From positions 80,001 through 144,000 of the forward strand of contig JAWQEG010003728.1 in NCBI GenBank assembly GCA_033782935.1: a DNA stretch of 64,000 nucleotides, in the 5' to 3' direction. Numbering within the stretch: the first letter of the stretch is position 1; every line of letters begins with the position of its first letter. The notes beneath the pieces are model-generated. The model saw only the letters and a list, made by a program, of their open reading frames with translations. It made no database searches and was not told the DNA's origin. Position numbers and translations under genes: made by a program. This document shows positions 31,025 through 42,044 of this stretch, piece by piece. The DNA comes from Petrolisthes cinctipes (lineage: Eukaryota; Arthropoda; Malacostraca; Decapoda; Porcellanidae).

Positions 31025-31266
31025 TGTGGTTTGTAAGCACGCAAACGAAAGAATGTTAGCCGTGTTAAAGACTTCTGGGTGAATTATTTAATGAATTTGG
31101 TGAGTAAACTATTCCGTGATCATTATTATCTAACTGTTGTATAGATTTTGCGAATACGGATACTCACCAAATTCATTAAATAATTCACCCAGGAGTCATT
31201 AACACGGCTAATACTCTTTCGTTTGCGTGCTTACAAACCAATACCAACCACTGTGGAATGGACCCT
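31025..31266. mobile_element. Palindromic MITE with GGTTTGTAAGC ends (copy 4)
   Basis: The arms GGTTTGTAAGCACGCAAACG and their reverse complement extend over most of the 242 bp, giving an almost perfect hairpin. Confidence 0.85.
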
Positions 31267-31279
31267 ATGTGTGTAAAGC

Positions 31280-31280
31280 A

Positions 31281-31350
<70 letters not shown>
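31280..31350. repeat. (TA)n microsatellite
   Basis: About 70 bp of pure TA. Confidence 0.95.
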
Positions 31351-31352
<2 letters not shown>

Positions 31353-31429
31353 ATAATACTTACTTACCTTTGGCCAGCAACATCTTGACACGAGGCATAC
31401 AAACCCACACCATCCACTACACTATGTGG

Positions 31430-32099
31430 TAAAACACCCACACACACCCATGCCAAAACCCACACCCACACATGGTAAAACACACACACCCACACATGCC
31501 AAAACACACACCCACACACATTCCAAAACACACACACACACACACAAGCCAAAACATACACACACCCACATGCCAAAACACACACCCACACACACATGCC
31601 AAAACACACACACCCACACCCACATGCCAAAACACACCCACACACACATGCCAAAACACACACACCCACACCCACATGCCAAAACACACCCACACACACA
31701 TGCCAAAACACACACACACACACACATGCCAAAACATACACCCACACACAAAAAAACACACACACACACACACACACATGCCAAAACATACACACCCACA
31801 CCCACATGCCAAAACACACACACCCACACACACATGCCAAAACACACACACCCACACATGCCAAAACACACACACCCACACATGCCAAAACACACACACA
31901 CACACACACATGCCAAAACACACACACCCACACGCCAAAACACACACCCACACACACATGCCAAAACACACACCCACACACACAAAAAAACACACACACA
32001 CACACACATGCCAAAACATACACACCCACCCGCCAAAACACACACAAACACACCCACATGCCAAAACACACACATGCCAAAACACACACACCCACACAC
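31430..32099. repeat. ATGCCAAAACACACACACCC minisatellite, left part
   Basis: About 23 units of roughly 28 bp. It continues at 34541 on the far side of the retrotransposon. The long open frames on both strands (up to 262 codons) are Cys/Val/Trp or His/Thr/Pro translations of the repeat. Confidence 0.9.
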
Positions 32100-34540
32100 C
32101 ACGCTCCACTACAGCACAGCTACTCACCGACCACATTATTGACACGGCTGACACTCTGAGGGTGAGATATCCTGCTGCCAAGGTAGTCATATGTGGGGAT
32201 TTCAACCGCTTGGACGTGTGACATCCAACACCAACTCAACCTCACCCAAGTCGTGGATTTCCCCACCCACGGTCAGGCTACTCTCGACCTTATTTTGACT
32301 GACCTGGACCATCAATACTCAGCCCCCCGCCCCCTCCCCCCCATAGGACGAAGCAACCACGTCTCCATCCTATGGTCACCCACACCTACCACATCGGTGC
32401 CAAGGGAAACTGTCACCCGATCCTATCGGCCAATACCTGACTCATCGATAAGAGAGTTTGGACAGTGGCTGGTACACCACCCATGGATAGAGGTGACGGA
32501 ACCACAAGACGTCCATACTAAATGGCACAACTACGTCAACACCACGACAGAGGCCTACCATCACCACTTCCCCATCAAGACCATCCGTGTGCATCCAGCT
32601 GACACCCCATGGATGACACCACGAATAAAGCGGCTGTTACAGCAGCGAAACAGGCTCTTCTACTCCGACCCAGCCCAGTACAGAAGCCTCAGAAACAGGG
32701 TAATTAGGGAGATCAGGACTGCCAAGGCTAGCTACTACCCAGAAAAAGTGCAACACTTAAAACAGGCCAACAACAGACAATGGTACTCCAAGATTAAATC
32801 TCTCTGTGGTTTACAAAAGCACTCCCTCTCCTTCCCCTGTACTTCACACCTTTCTCCTGATAATGCGGCCGAGGCGCTTAACGGTCACTTTGCCGCTATC
32901 TGTCAAACCCTCCCCCCTCTTCAGACCAGCCTTCTCCCTGCCTACCTCCCTTCCCCATCCCCACTCCCCTCTGTCCATGAGGCTGAGGTTGCCAAAATGA
33001 TAACCTCATTTAAATCTAATAGATCCACCACACCTGATGACCTCCCCATTAAAATTTACAAAGAATTTGCCCCTGAACTAGCCACGCCCCTCTGCTCCAT
33101 AATCAACGCCTCCCTCGCTCAAAATGCTTGCCCTGCTGACTGGAAAATTTCCTATGTCACTCCCATCCCTAAAACTCCCACCCCACAAACCTTTAATGAC
33201 CTAAGACCAATTGCCATCACACCTCTCCCTAGCCTCCTTTGTGAAGATTTCGTGTTTAACTGGTCTTATTCACAAATTAGCAAACAGCTAGACACCCGTC
33301 AGTTTGGCAACATCAAATCCACCTCCACCTCCCACTGCCTAGTCAGCTTCCTTGAGTTCATCCACAGCCACTTGGACAAACGTAACACATCTCTCGCTCT
33401 TGCTTTTGTAGACTTTAGGAAAGCATTTGATCTTGTAGACCACACTGTTGTCATCAACAAGGCCATTAACCTGGGACTCCACCCCAACCTGGTAGCTTGG
33501 CTGGCTGACTTCCTCACAGGAAGGCAGCAGGCGGTCCGTTATCAGGGCTCCATATCTCCCCTGCAACAGCTGACTTGTGGGGTTCCGCAAGGAACTAAAT
33601 CTGGACCACTATGCTTCCTCATGCTGATTAATGATGCCCTCACCGACACCCAGCATCGATGGAAATACGTGGATGACTGCACGGTTGGCATCCCAGTCAA
33701 CACCAGGACACCAGATTATAATCCACTGCAAGCCACCCTTGACAGGCTGCAGACGTGGACAGAGCACAACAACGTCTCCATCAACCACACCAAGACCGTG
33801 GTGATGCACGTCTGCACCTCATCTGCAGCTGTACCGCCCCCCCAGCTCACAATTGGCCCTCATCCACTCCAAGTCATCCACTCCTTCAAGCTTCTCGGCA
33901 TCACTGTGGATGACCAATTATCATGGAAGCAACATGTCGCTAGGATGGTCAAGGTTACCTCATACAAGCTGTACATGCTGCGCAGACTCAGGTCTCTGGG
34001 GACTCCAGCAGGGGATTTGAAGGCAGTCTACACCTCATTCATATTACCCTCACTGCTGTACGCCTCCCCAGCGTGGTCTTCATCTCTGAACAAAACGCAA
34101 CAACAACAGCTTGAGAAGGTTCAGAAGAGGGCATGCAGAGTCATACTGGGCCCTGCCTACACCAGCTATAATAATGCCCTCACCACCCTCAGTCTGCCCA
34201 GGCTGACAGCCATGTATGAGCAAGCCCTTAGCAAGTTCGGGGAAGGCTTGCTACGTAACACACGCCACCGTCACCTCCTACCACCTGACGCCCCCCCACC
34301 AGCCAGGGCTACCCGACACCAAAACAAACTGGTGCCGCTAAGAGCCCCTCGCACTGACCGCTATCGCAAGAGTGCTGTTCCCACTTTAGTGCGAAAAATA
34401 AACACCTAGATTAGTATGTCTCCAAGTTGTAGCCTTTAGATCTTAGAATTAATATTAATGCAATCTTCCCCTCTGTAAATTTTCAGTCTCTGACTGCCAT
34501 GTAAATAAACCGTTAATTATTATTATTATTATTATTATTA
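32100..34540 (+). mobile_element. 5'-truncated non-LTR retrotransposon
   Basis: Inserted in the CA-rich minisatellite. It has lost the start of its endonuclease and ends in an AATAAA-like GTAAATAAACC followed by an (ATT)n tail (34515-34540). Both flanks are the same minisatellite, so the target duplication cannot be read. Confidence 0.85.
32114..34409 (+). pseudogene. non-LTR endonuclease end and reverse transcriptase
   Basis: The frame begins inside the endonuclease with KVVICGDFNRLDV, changes frame by one base near 32216, and continues with HQLNLTQVVDFPTHGQATLD and a GRSNHVS motif (SDH equivalent). The reverse transcriptase is complete: LRPIAITPL, LAFVDFRKAFDLVDH (motif A), CGVPQGTKSGPLCF (motif B), KYVDDCTVG (motif C, 33666-33677) and the thumb region LYMLRRLRSLG. 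The C-terminus has a long Pro/Arg-rich tail. From ATG 32193 the open frame is 738 codons. The FVDD/YVDD-type centre and the layout fit CR1/jockey-group enzymes. Missing 5' half plus frameshift make it inactive as an autonomous element. Confidence 0.85.
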
Positions 34541-34735
34541 CACATGCCAAAACACACACACCCACACACACATGCCAAAACACACACACCCACACACACA
34601 TGCCAAAACACACACACACACCCACACATGATAAAACACACACACCCACACACACAATTTAGAGACCAGAGGACGACACAGACCAAAACACACACACACA
34701 CATGCCAAAACACACACCCACACATGCCAAGGAAC
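34541..34735. repeat. ATGCCAAAACACACACACCC minisatellite, right part
   Basis: Same unit as 31430-32099, continuing directly after the retrotransposon tail. Confidence 0.9.
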
Positions 34736-34883
34736 ATCAAACCAAAAACCCCCAGTACACAATACAACAAACCAGTTTACTTAGTACAAAGGCATATAAT
34801 AATAATGATTCCTTTCTATAGTGGTAAATGAATAATATACACAGTCCAATGAAATTCACCCATTTATTTATTATAAACATTAA

Positions 34884-34961
34884 GGTGATAATTCTTTTTG
34901 GGTACATTGGAGTGCCTTGATTCCTCCAGAGTATGCCAGGAAACAGGACCAGAATAACAAA

Positions 34962-35008
<47 letters not shown>

Positions 35009-35079
35009 TGATAACAATAATAATAATAATGATAATGATAATAATAATAATAACAATAATAACAATAATAATAATAATG

Positions 35080-35124
<45 letters not shown>

Positions 35125-35228
35125 CCAGGAAATAGGACCAGAAGAGCAAAAATAATGGTGTTCTGTTGTTGCTTGGAATAGTTTGGAGGATTCAGTTGCT
35201 CCAGATTTACCAACACAAAACTTACCCC
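34884..35228 (-). mobile_element. TTAA-type MITE expanded by an internal (AAT)n tract
   Basis: TTAA at 34880-34883 and 35229-35232. The element is over twice the normal length because (AAT)n of about 155 bp sits between two copies of GCCAGGAAA(C/T)AGGACCAGA. Open frames of poly-Ile, poly-Asn or poly-Tyr are repeat. Confidence 0.85.
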
Positions 35229-35232
35229 TTAA

Positions 35233-35359
35233 GATGATATTCTCTTGGTGGGAAATTGGAGGACCACCCACTCACTACACTACCCACTCACCACCCACTC
35301 ACTACACTACCCACTCCTCCAAACTATGTCAGGAAACAAACAAATCACATCAATATTAC
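35233..35359. repeat. ACTACACTACCCACTCACC repeats
   Basis: Short CACTCACTACACTACC array. The same words recur at 36050-36270 and 46985-47115. Confidence 0.7.
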
Positions 35360-35361
35360 TA

Positions 35362-35964
35362 TAGTCAAACCAGAATATACTGAGCCCTAGGGTGGGGTCT
35401 GGATTAAGAGCGGCATTGCCAAATCATCACCAAATCAAACCCATATCGTTAAAATTTTAATGCATAAGCCAATTTGTAGTAGGTGTAAGTATTCAATATA
35501 TAATACAATGTTAAAAAGAAGTATTTATAATGATGAGTTAGGTTCATTGTAAGTATATTTACAACTCTATACAACATGTAACATGCTATTTTGTACATGT
35601 TGCCACATCTCCTGTGACAAAGGGTTAATGGTGGGTCAAGGATGTGTGTACTCATACATATCAGTCACCTGGTCATTCTCACACCAACCACTATGGACCA
35701 CACATCTCCCAGGCACGTCATTGTTCTCCACAGCCAAGCCAAGGAAATTATTTATAATGTAAATAGATATTTCCTCCATGAGGCAGCCAATAGAGGACCC
35801 CTATTAGATCCCTCTCAGTCAGTTGCTGGTACAGCGAAGGCAACCCCATTAAATTTATCACAGAGAATGTTGGATACCATGTGGATATGTTTTGGTGATG
35901 ATTTGGCAACGCAGCTCTTAATCCTCGACCCTACCCGAAGGCTCAGTATATTCTGGTTTGACTA
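35362..35964. mobile_element. 603-bp TA-flanked MITE with coding insert
   Basis: Same ends as 13108-13516 (TAGTCAAACCAGAATATACT), TA at 35360-35361 and 35965-35966. The outer parts match that copy closely. It differs by about 195 extra bp between CATTCTCACACC and ATGTGGATATG that carry an open frame. Confidence 0.9.
35693..35878 (+). pseudogene. 62-codon coding segment inside the MITE
   Basis: From ATG 35693 an uninterrupted frame reads through RHVIVLHSQAKEIIYNVNRY, FLHEAANRGPLL and SQSVAGTAKATPLNLSQRML, then crosses into the MITE's right arm. The pattern (KEIIxNVxRYF, then a linker, then a TAxAT helix) resembles the N-terminal helix-turn-helix region found at the start of many arthropod DDE-transposon proteins. 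It may be the last coding piece of the parental transposase or a captured gene fragment. The assignment is tentative; the open frame and its absence from the shorter copy are directly visible. Confidence 0.5.
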
Positions 35965-35966
35965 TA

Positions 35967-36272
35967 GTGTTGTCGTAAATAATATACAGAGTCCAATTAT
36001 AATTATATAGACTAAGATGAGATTCTCTTGGTGGTAAATTGAAGGACTACCCACTCACTACACTACCCACTACCCACTCACCACCCATCCACTACCCACT
36101 CACTACACTACCCACTACCCACTCACTACTCACCCACTAACCACTCACTACACTACTACCCACTCACCACCCACCCACCACCCACTCACTACACTACACA
36201 CTACACTCACCACTCATCCACTACCCACTCACCACCCATCTACTACACACCCACTACACACTCACCACACAC
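35967..36272. repeat. CACTACCCACTCACC tandem array
   Basis: About 220 bp of CACTCACTACACTACCCACT-type units. A related array at 46985-47115 precedes the same downstream sequence. Confidence 0.8.
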
Positions 36273-36802
36273 TCTTCCAAACTATGTCAGGATGGTATTG
36301 CCTGGGTGACCGAAGCCGTTCCCAGGTTCTCGTGCCCCAAAATAGGGCGGGGGGATGTTGTGATGGTTTGGCCCCCATAGCTTCCTTCCTTGGGAGACAT
36401 ATAAGAAGAGGCTGGATGGAACCATTGTAGATACCTGTCCAGGATGTAACACAACACCTCATTCTATTAAACACATTATTGAAGACTGTAATACACACAA
36501 ACACACTCACCAACAACACAACATACACTCTGTGAATGTCTGTCTGTCCAGGATGTAAACAACACTACATTCTATTAAACACATTATTGAAGACTGTAAT
36601 ACACACAAACACACTCACCAACAACACAACATACACTCTGTGAATGTCTGTCTGTCCAGGATGTAACATAACACTACATTCTATTAAACACATTATAGAA
36701 GATTGCAATGTATACAAACACACTCACCAACAACACAACAATATACACTTTGTGAGGGCACTGTGGGAAAGCCTGGTTCAGGCCATGGCCTTCCTCGGGA
36801 GC
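36273..36802 (+). pseudogene. non-LTR retrotransposon 3' end with three tandem zinc-knuckle copies
   Basis: 36283-36500 is near-identical to 47125-47345. The plus-strand reading of the repeated segment gives CPGCNITLHSIKHIIEDC (clearest at 36655-36710), a C-x2-C...H...C knuckle like those at the C-terminus of non-LTR reverse transcriptases. It is followed by FVRALWESLVQAMAFL. The knuckle-encoding unit of about 108 bp occurs three times (36433, 36538, 36648). The last copy is interrupted by the hAT element at 36803. Confidence 0.6.
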
Positions 36803-36924
36803 CAGGGTTGGCAAAAAACTCACTTGTTTTTTTAAAGCCCAACCCACCTGGGTTTTTTTTTTTTTTTTTTTTTTTTCAAAAAAGCCGGGGCAAAAGCGGG
36901 TTTTTTCAAAATTTACCTTGGTGG

Positions 36925-37162
36925 ATACTTATGGATCAGAGAATAACAAAGAAAGGTACAATTCCAAGGAGGTTGTGTCAATATTTCAAGGACTTGTTAA
37001 GTTGTCCTCCTAGTTCACCATCCATTGAAAGAATGTTTTCAACTTTTGGTCCTGTACTATATGGTCAAAACTGAGAAACAGGTTTGGGGTGCAGAAGGCC
37101 ACAAACCTTGTACAAATTTACAAACATTTGTACCTGACAATGAATGACACAGATGAATAAAT
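36925..37162 (+). pseudogene. hAT transposase C-terminal dimerisation domain
   Basis: The frame ending at 37074 contains YFKDLLSCPPSSPSIERMFS, the hAT dimerisation signature (ASSxxVERxFS type). The coding sequence continues one frame over from about 37060 (KLRNRFGVQKATNLVQIYKH) to a TAA near 37160. So one indel splits the domain. The RNase H-like catalytic core and zinc finger are absent. Confidence 0.75.
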
Positions 37163-38060
37163 GTAAATAACATTCCCTGAGATAGCTATTAGTTAAACTT
37201 AACAAACCAATAAATTCAGTATAGCTATTTGTGGGGTCAATACTTCACAAATTCCCAATAAATATTTTAAAATTGCTTTCGTATTATTTTAGTGTTATTG
37301 AGGAAAAGAATTATGTTTATAATTGATAAGGAACAAAACTGTTGCAAAATAAAAAAATAAAATTTCAAATTATAATTAGAGGAGGAAAGCTATAAAATAT
37401 ATTTTTTAAATGGTGAAAAATCCGACAAATTTATTTTCTTCTTTGAAGTAAGGAAAAACATTGTTATTTGTCAAAAAATCTCATTATTTCATGTTTGCAA
37501 GATATTTTTTCATTAAATAAGAAATGGGCATCCTCATTTGAAATAAGTTATTTTGTTATATTAGAATAATATAAAATATTTTGTTATATTAGAATAATAT
37601 AAAATATTTTGTTATATTAGAATAATATAAAATATTTTGTTATATTAGAATAATATAAGATATTTTGAAGCCAAAAATATCAAATGGAAGAAAAATATTA
37701 CAGTAGTTACAAAAGCTGTTACCAAAACAGAAGTTATTATTATTTGCCTTTATTTAGTCAAGAAGAACATTCTTAATTGTAAAAAACTCAAGTTTTATAA
37801 TGATTACACTTCCTTAATAATAGATTAAAGGTACTTGGCAATGATCAATAGTTAATCTCAAGTATCTATGATTTAATGTTGATATTGTGTGCTATAATAT
37901 AAAAAATCAATAATTTAAAATACAAAATATATTAAATATATTATTTTGAAAAAAACACCAGGAAAGTGGGCAAAAATATGGGTTTTTTCAAATGTTTTTT
38001 TTTTTTTTTTTTTTTTACCCAGGTGGGTAAAACCGGGTTACCCAGATTGTTGCCAACCCT
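37163..38060. repeat. AT-rich remainder of the hAT element
   Basis: Contains five units of TATTTTGTTATATTAGAATA (37548-37665), otherwise non-coding AT-rich sequence. Confidence 0.6.
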
Positions 38061-38069
38061 GTGAGGAGC

Positions 38070-38220
38070 TGGGGGCTGCTGGGCCAGACACCTTGAGGAA
38101 CAACAACAACCCTGTGAGGAGCTGGGGGCTGCTGGACCAGACACCTTCATGGCCTTCCTCAGGAGCTGGGGGCTGCTGGGCCAGACACCTTGAGGAACAA
38201 CAATCTGTAAACAAAGTGTT
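38070..38220. repeat. GAGGAGCTGGGGGCTGCTGG tandem pieces
   Basis: Three copies of the GGAGCTGGGGGCTGCTGGGC / CAGACACCTT segment that follows the hAT site, similar to 47492-47530. Confidence 0.7.
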
Positions 38221-38344
38221 CCTTTAATATCAATAACATTATTTCATTAACTCTAAGTCAGTAATTGTATCATGTGGTTCAGAAGAGGATTTAGGTTTTC
38301 AACCTAACCTTTCTCTGTGTGGTTCATATTTCATCATGACAACA

Positions 38345-38580
38345 CTATGAGTCCATTCCACAGTGGTTGGTATTGGTTTGTAAGCATGCAAACGAAAGAA
38401 TGTTAGCCGTGTAAATGAATACGGATACTCAGCTTTTGGAAAATAATGAAGCCTTACAAGTGTGGTTGGTTGGGAAGCTTACAAACCAATACGACTGTGG
38501 AATCAACTCTAAAATAATGAAGCCTAACAAGTGTGGTTGGTTGGGAAGCTAACAAACCATTACCACTGTGAAATCAACCC
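38345..38580. mobile_element. Palindromic MITE fragments (GGTTTGTAAGC family)
   Basis: The ends TCCATTCCACAGTGGTTGGT and AACAAACCATTACCACTGTG are seen. An internal deletion and a short duplication of the AATGAAGCCT arm are visible. Confidence 0.7.
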
Positions 38581-38645
38581 AATACCAAGGCTATCAATGC
38601 CTCCAAGCTATCCTGACAAACACACCAACACAACACAATAATTAA

Positions 38646-38796
38646 GGTGCAAGTAGTGTTGGTAAATCTGGAGCAAATGATTCCTCCAAACTATTCCAAG
38701 CAACAGAACACCTTTATTTTTGTTCATCTGGTTCTGTTTCCTGGCATACCTTGGAGGAATCAAGGCACTCCAATGTAACCAAAGTGAATTACTTCC
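38646..38796 (+). mobile_element. TTAA-type MITE, intact copy
   Basis: TTAA at 38642-38645 and 38797-38800; 151 bp. An inverted partial copy follows at 38820-38965. Confidence 0.85.
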
Positions 38797-38819
38797 TTAA
38801 TGGTATAGTATACTTTTAA

Positions 38820-38965
38820 TAGATTGGAGTGCCTTGATTACACCAAAGTTTGTCAGGAAACACACCCACATGAAGAAAAATAATGGTATCCTGTTGCCTG
38901 GAATAGTTTGAAGGAATCAGTTGCTCCAGATTTACCACTCAAACCAATGTGCTATATTTTCTGTT
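38820..38965 (-). mobile_element. TTAA-type MITE, inverted partial copy
   Basis: AGATTGGAGTGCCTTGATTA through TTGAAGGAATCAGTTGCTCC, opposite orientation to the preceding copy. Confidence 0.7.
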
Positions 38966-39188
38966 AAAGTCTGTACTAAGCACACAAACAAAAGAATTTT
39001 TAGCTGTGTAAATGATTTCTGGGTGAATTATTTAATGAATTTGGTGAGTAAACTATACAGTGATCATTATTATCTAACTGTTGGATAGATTTTGTGAATG
39101 TGGATATTCACCTTTTGGAAAATAATGAAGGCTTACAAGTGTGGTTGGTTGGGAAGCTAACAAACCAATACCACTGTGGAATGGACCC
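38953..39188. mobile_element. Palindromic MITE with GGTTTGTAAGC ends (copy 6)
   Basis: Contains GGTGAGTAAACTATACAGTG and AACAAACCAATACCACTGTG. The left arm is partly lost. Confidence 0.7.
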
Positions 39189-39595
39189 CATGACTCTTGG
39201 GTTTGTCATTAGTATACACCTTGGTCACTGGATGTTTCCTGTCATAGATGACCAAACCTGTCACAGAATTAATACCACATTAATTGATGGATTGATATTA
39301 GGTGCCTCAACAGCGAGGTCATATGGCGCCTGAGGAAGAAGGTGATAGAGAGGTGGTGGGATGAGAAATCACACAAGGTAAAAAATATATGTATAAAAAA
39401 AAAAGTCAGTTTGAGAAGTGAAAGACCATATTAGTCCAAATTAACCAAGACTTTCCCACAAAATATGAAAATACAGAATGATAAAATTCACTGAAATACT
39501 GACACAAGACAAATTAACTTTTGTGATAATATTGTATTGGTTTGTCACCACCACACACACACACACACTACATACTGACCCTTTCAAAATAACAA
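39189..39595. other. spacer with element-tail fragment
   Basis: 39290-39345 (GCGAGGTCATATGGCGCCTG) is the reverse complement of the 3' region at about 61000-61050. No gene seen. Confidence 0.4.
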
Positions 39596-39919
39596 ACCTG
39601 ACAATAATAATAATAATAATAATATTGTATTACAATTACATAGTGTGACATTTTCTATATGTTGTAAATCCTTGAAAACCACAACAGTGTGTGTATGAAT
39701 TATTGTGGCCGACAGTACAGTACTTATACTGCAAAAAAAAAAAAACATTAAAATACAATATATATATAATATACTCACTTGACAGACATAGAAACATATT
39801 ATAATATACCCACTTGACAGACATATATATACATACCCTGCTTGGCCTTATAGCCGAGCCTTGGTGCCTTGTGTGGTGGTGTTAGCCTGGGGTGTTGGGT
39901 GTAGGGTGTTGGTCTGGGG

Positions 39920-40139
39920 TGCTGGGGGGGGGTTTGGGGGGTGCCGGAGTAGAGGAACAGGCTTGGGTTTTTTTTTGTGGGGTGCGGGAGTAGAGGAACA
40001 GGCTTGGGGGGGGGTTAGGGGGGTGCAGGAATAAGGGACAGGCTTTCCCAAACCCAACTAACCCCCCCTCTTAAGTCTGTCCCCTACTCCCGCACCCCCT
40101 TAAACCCCCCCCCAAGCCTGTCCCCCTATTCCTGAACCC
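39920..40139. mobile_element. GC-rich foldback minisatellite element, copy 5
   Basis: Forward units with GGGGTGCGGGAGTAGAGGAA, hinge near 40050, then inverted units. The ends are degenerate. At the corresponding place in the other duplicate (about 48300-48390) there is no such element. Confidence 0.75.
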
Positions 40140-40318
40140 CACACCAAGTACTGCATCACATCACTTGTGTTTCTTACAGTAGATCTCTTGTAAATATTCA
40201 TACGTCCTCCATCTTGGTGGTGTGACCTGTAAATATTGATTAATATTAGGCAACATAACAGCCAAGGTCATATGGCACCCGAGGAGGAAGAAGGAAGGTC
40301 ATTGACAAGTGGGACAGT

Positions 40319-40672
40319 CAAGGGGGAAATTATTATGTGTTTTTGGTAAATCTGGAGCAACTGATTCCTCCAAACTATTTTTCCAAGCAACAACAGATTA
40401 TTTTTGTTCTTCTGGTCCTGTTTCCTGACATACATTGGAGGAATCAAGATGCTCCTAATGTAAATCTGGAGTAACTGAATCCTCCAAACTATTTCAAGCA
40501 ACAGGACACCATTATTTTTGGTCTTCTGGTTCTGTTTCCTGGCATACTTTGGAGGAATCAAGGCACTCCAATGTAACAAAAAAGAATAAATAAGAAATAA
40601 CCTACTACAGTACAATAATATTTAATGTTAAGTAATGTAATATTTAATGTAATAAAAGTGAATTACCTCCTT
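40319..40672 (-). mobile_element. TTAA-type MITE, two fused copies
   Basis: Two head-to-tail units share one pair of outer ends; the right end is CCTCC plus TTAA (40673-40676). The other duplicate (48580-48815) has a single unit. Confidence 0.75.
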
Positions 40673-40839
40673 AAGGAACCCTGTGATGTAGTCAGATAAT
40701 TGAAGGTAAATGAGTCCTTCAAATATTGCCATGAAACTCCACCTATATGGAAGAAGCTTGTTTCGTGGCAGAGTCAGAAGGAATTAGAAGCCTCCAAACA
40801 CACACACACACATTCTCTCTCCGGTCACACACACATATT

Positions 40840-41055
40840 TAAAGAAACATATCACTAAATTAGAAAAAGTACAAAGAGCAGCAACAAGATGGCTACCAAG
40901 TCTAAGATAAGAGAATTAAGCTATGAAGAAAGACAAAAGAAACTAAAATTACCTAAACTAGAAGAAAGACAAAAGAGAGGAGATATGATTATGGTTTACA
41001 AATGTGTCACAGAAAAAGAAAAGATAGATATAGAAAACTTGTGTCAACAAGTATA
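40840..41055 (+). pseudogene. non-LTR reverse transcriptase C-terminal fragment (copy 1)
   Basis: Encodes HITKLEKVQRAATRWLPSL-type sequence, then ELSYEERQKKLKLPKLEERQ and RGDMIMVYKCVTEKEKIDIE. This matches the region after the reverse transcriptase domain of CR1/jockey-type ORF2 proteins. A 5-bp change near 40905 alters the frame against copy 2 (48999-49445). It breaks off at 41055 into an ATCACC repeat. Confidence 0.7.
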
Positions 41056-41620
41056 TGTTTACTTCATCACCATCACCACTATATATATGTTTACTTCATC
41101 ACCATCACCACTATCTATATGTTTACTTCATCACCATCACCACCATAGTTAGTTACATCACCATCACCACTATCTATATGTTTACTTCATCACCATCACC
41201 ACCATAGTTAGTTACATCACCATCACCACCATAGTTAGTTACATCACCATCACCACTATATATATATTTACTTCATCACCATCACCACTATCTATATGTT
41301 TACTTCATCACCATCACCACCATAGTTAGTTACATCACCATCACAACTATATAAATATTTACTTCATCACCATCAACTCCATGCACCACCACAATCTCCA
41401 TCACCACCAATCACCATCAACACAATCACCACCACCTCAATCACCATCACAAAATCACCATCACAAAATCACCACCATCAACTCTACAATCACCACCAAC
41501 ACAATTACCACCATCAACTCTACAATTACCACCAACACAATTACCACCACCTCAATCACCATCACACCAGCACACCTGATCAATATCACCACCACACCAG
41601 CACACCTGATTGTAAATAGT
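41056..41620. repeat. TTTACTTCATCACCATCACC minisatellite
   Basis: About nine units with alternating TATATATGTTTAC and ATAGTTAGTTAC linkers, then irregular ATCACCACC words. The His/Thr/Ile-rich frames are repeat. Confidence 0.85.
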
Positions 41621-41639
41621 ACCCGCGTACAGTACATAT

Positions 41640-41990
41640 GATCAAGATCTAGAATATTCTAGATAAAAAAAAAATTATAATTTTTTTTTTTTACAAAAAA
41701 AATGTTAAATTTTTTTTTATAACAAAAAAATGATAAAAAAAAATTATAATTTTTTTTTATAAAAAAAAATATATAAAAAAAATTATAAAAAAAAAAGTTT
41801 ACCAAAAAAATTTATATATTTTTTTCTAAAACTTTTTTTTTATAAAAAAAATTTACAATTTTTTTTTTTTTTATAAATTTTTTTTTATAAAAAAAATTTA
41901 TAATTTTGTTTAATATTTTTTTTAATAAAACTTTTTTTTTTATAAAAAAAAAATTTTATAACAATTTTTTTTTATAAAAAAAAAACGATT
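41640..41990. repeat. A-run/T-run satellite
   Basis: Irregular AAAAAAATTTATAA and TTTTTTTTATAA words. Less regular than the satellites of elements A and B and without their TIRs. Confidence 0.8.
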
Positions 41991-42044
41991 GACCCATAAA
42001 TTTGATACCGATAACATCTAACTAACATCTATAATTACCCATAG

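Larger units (their letters stand above)
36803..38061 (+). mobile_element. hAT-type element, internally deleted
   Basis: The ends CAGGGTTGGCAA and TTGCCAACCCTG are inverted. An 8-bp target duplication (TCGGGAGC at 36795-36802 and TGAGGAGC at 38062-38069, six of eight identical) fits hAT. Both subterminal regions hold T-runs and CCCACCTGGGT or its complement. The site is present without insert at 47473-47527. The body of 1,259 bp is AT-rich and codes only for the transposase C-terminus. Confidence 0.85.
39596..41060. repeat. segmental duplication, copy 1
   Basis: Most of this stretch recurs at 47900-49205 in the same order: the ATTACATAGTGTGACATTTT segment, the AGTACTGCATCACATCAC segment, a TTAA-type MITE, and the retrotransposon C-terminal fragment. 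Copy 1 also has a GC-rich foldback element that copy 2 lacks. Confidence 0.8.

Noticed and set aside
31364..32221. Cys/Val/Trp and His/Thr/Pro frames up to 262 codons
   Set aside because: All are translations of one CA-rich minisatellite on both strands; only the last ~35 codons of one frame belong to the retrotransposon.
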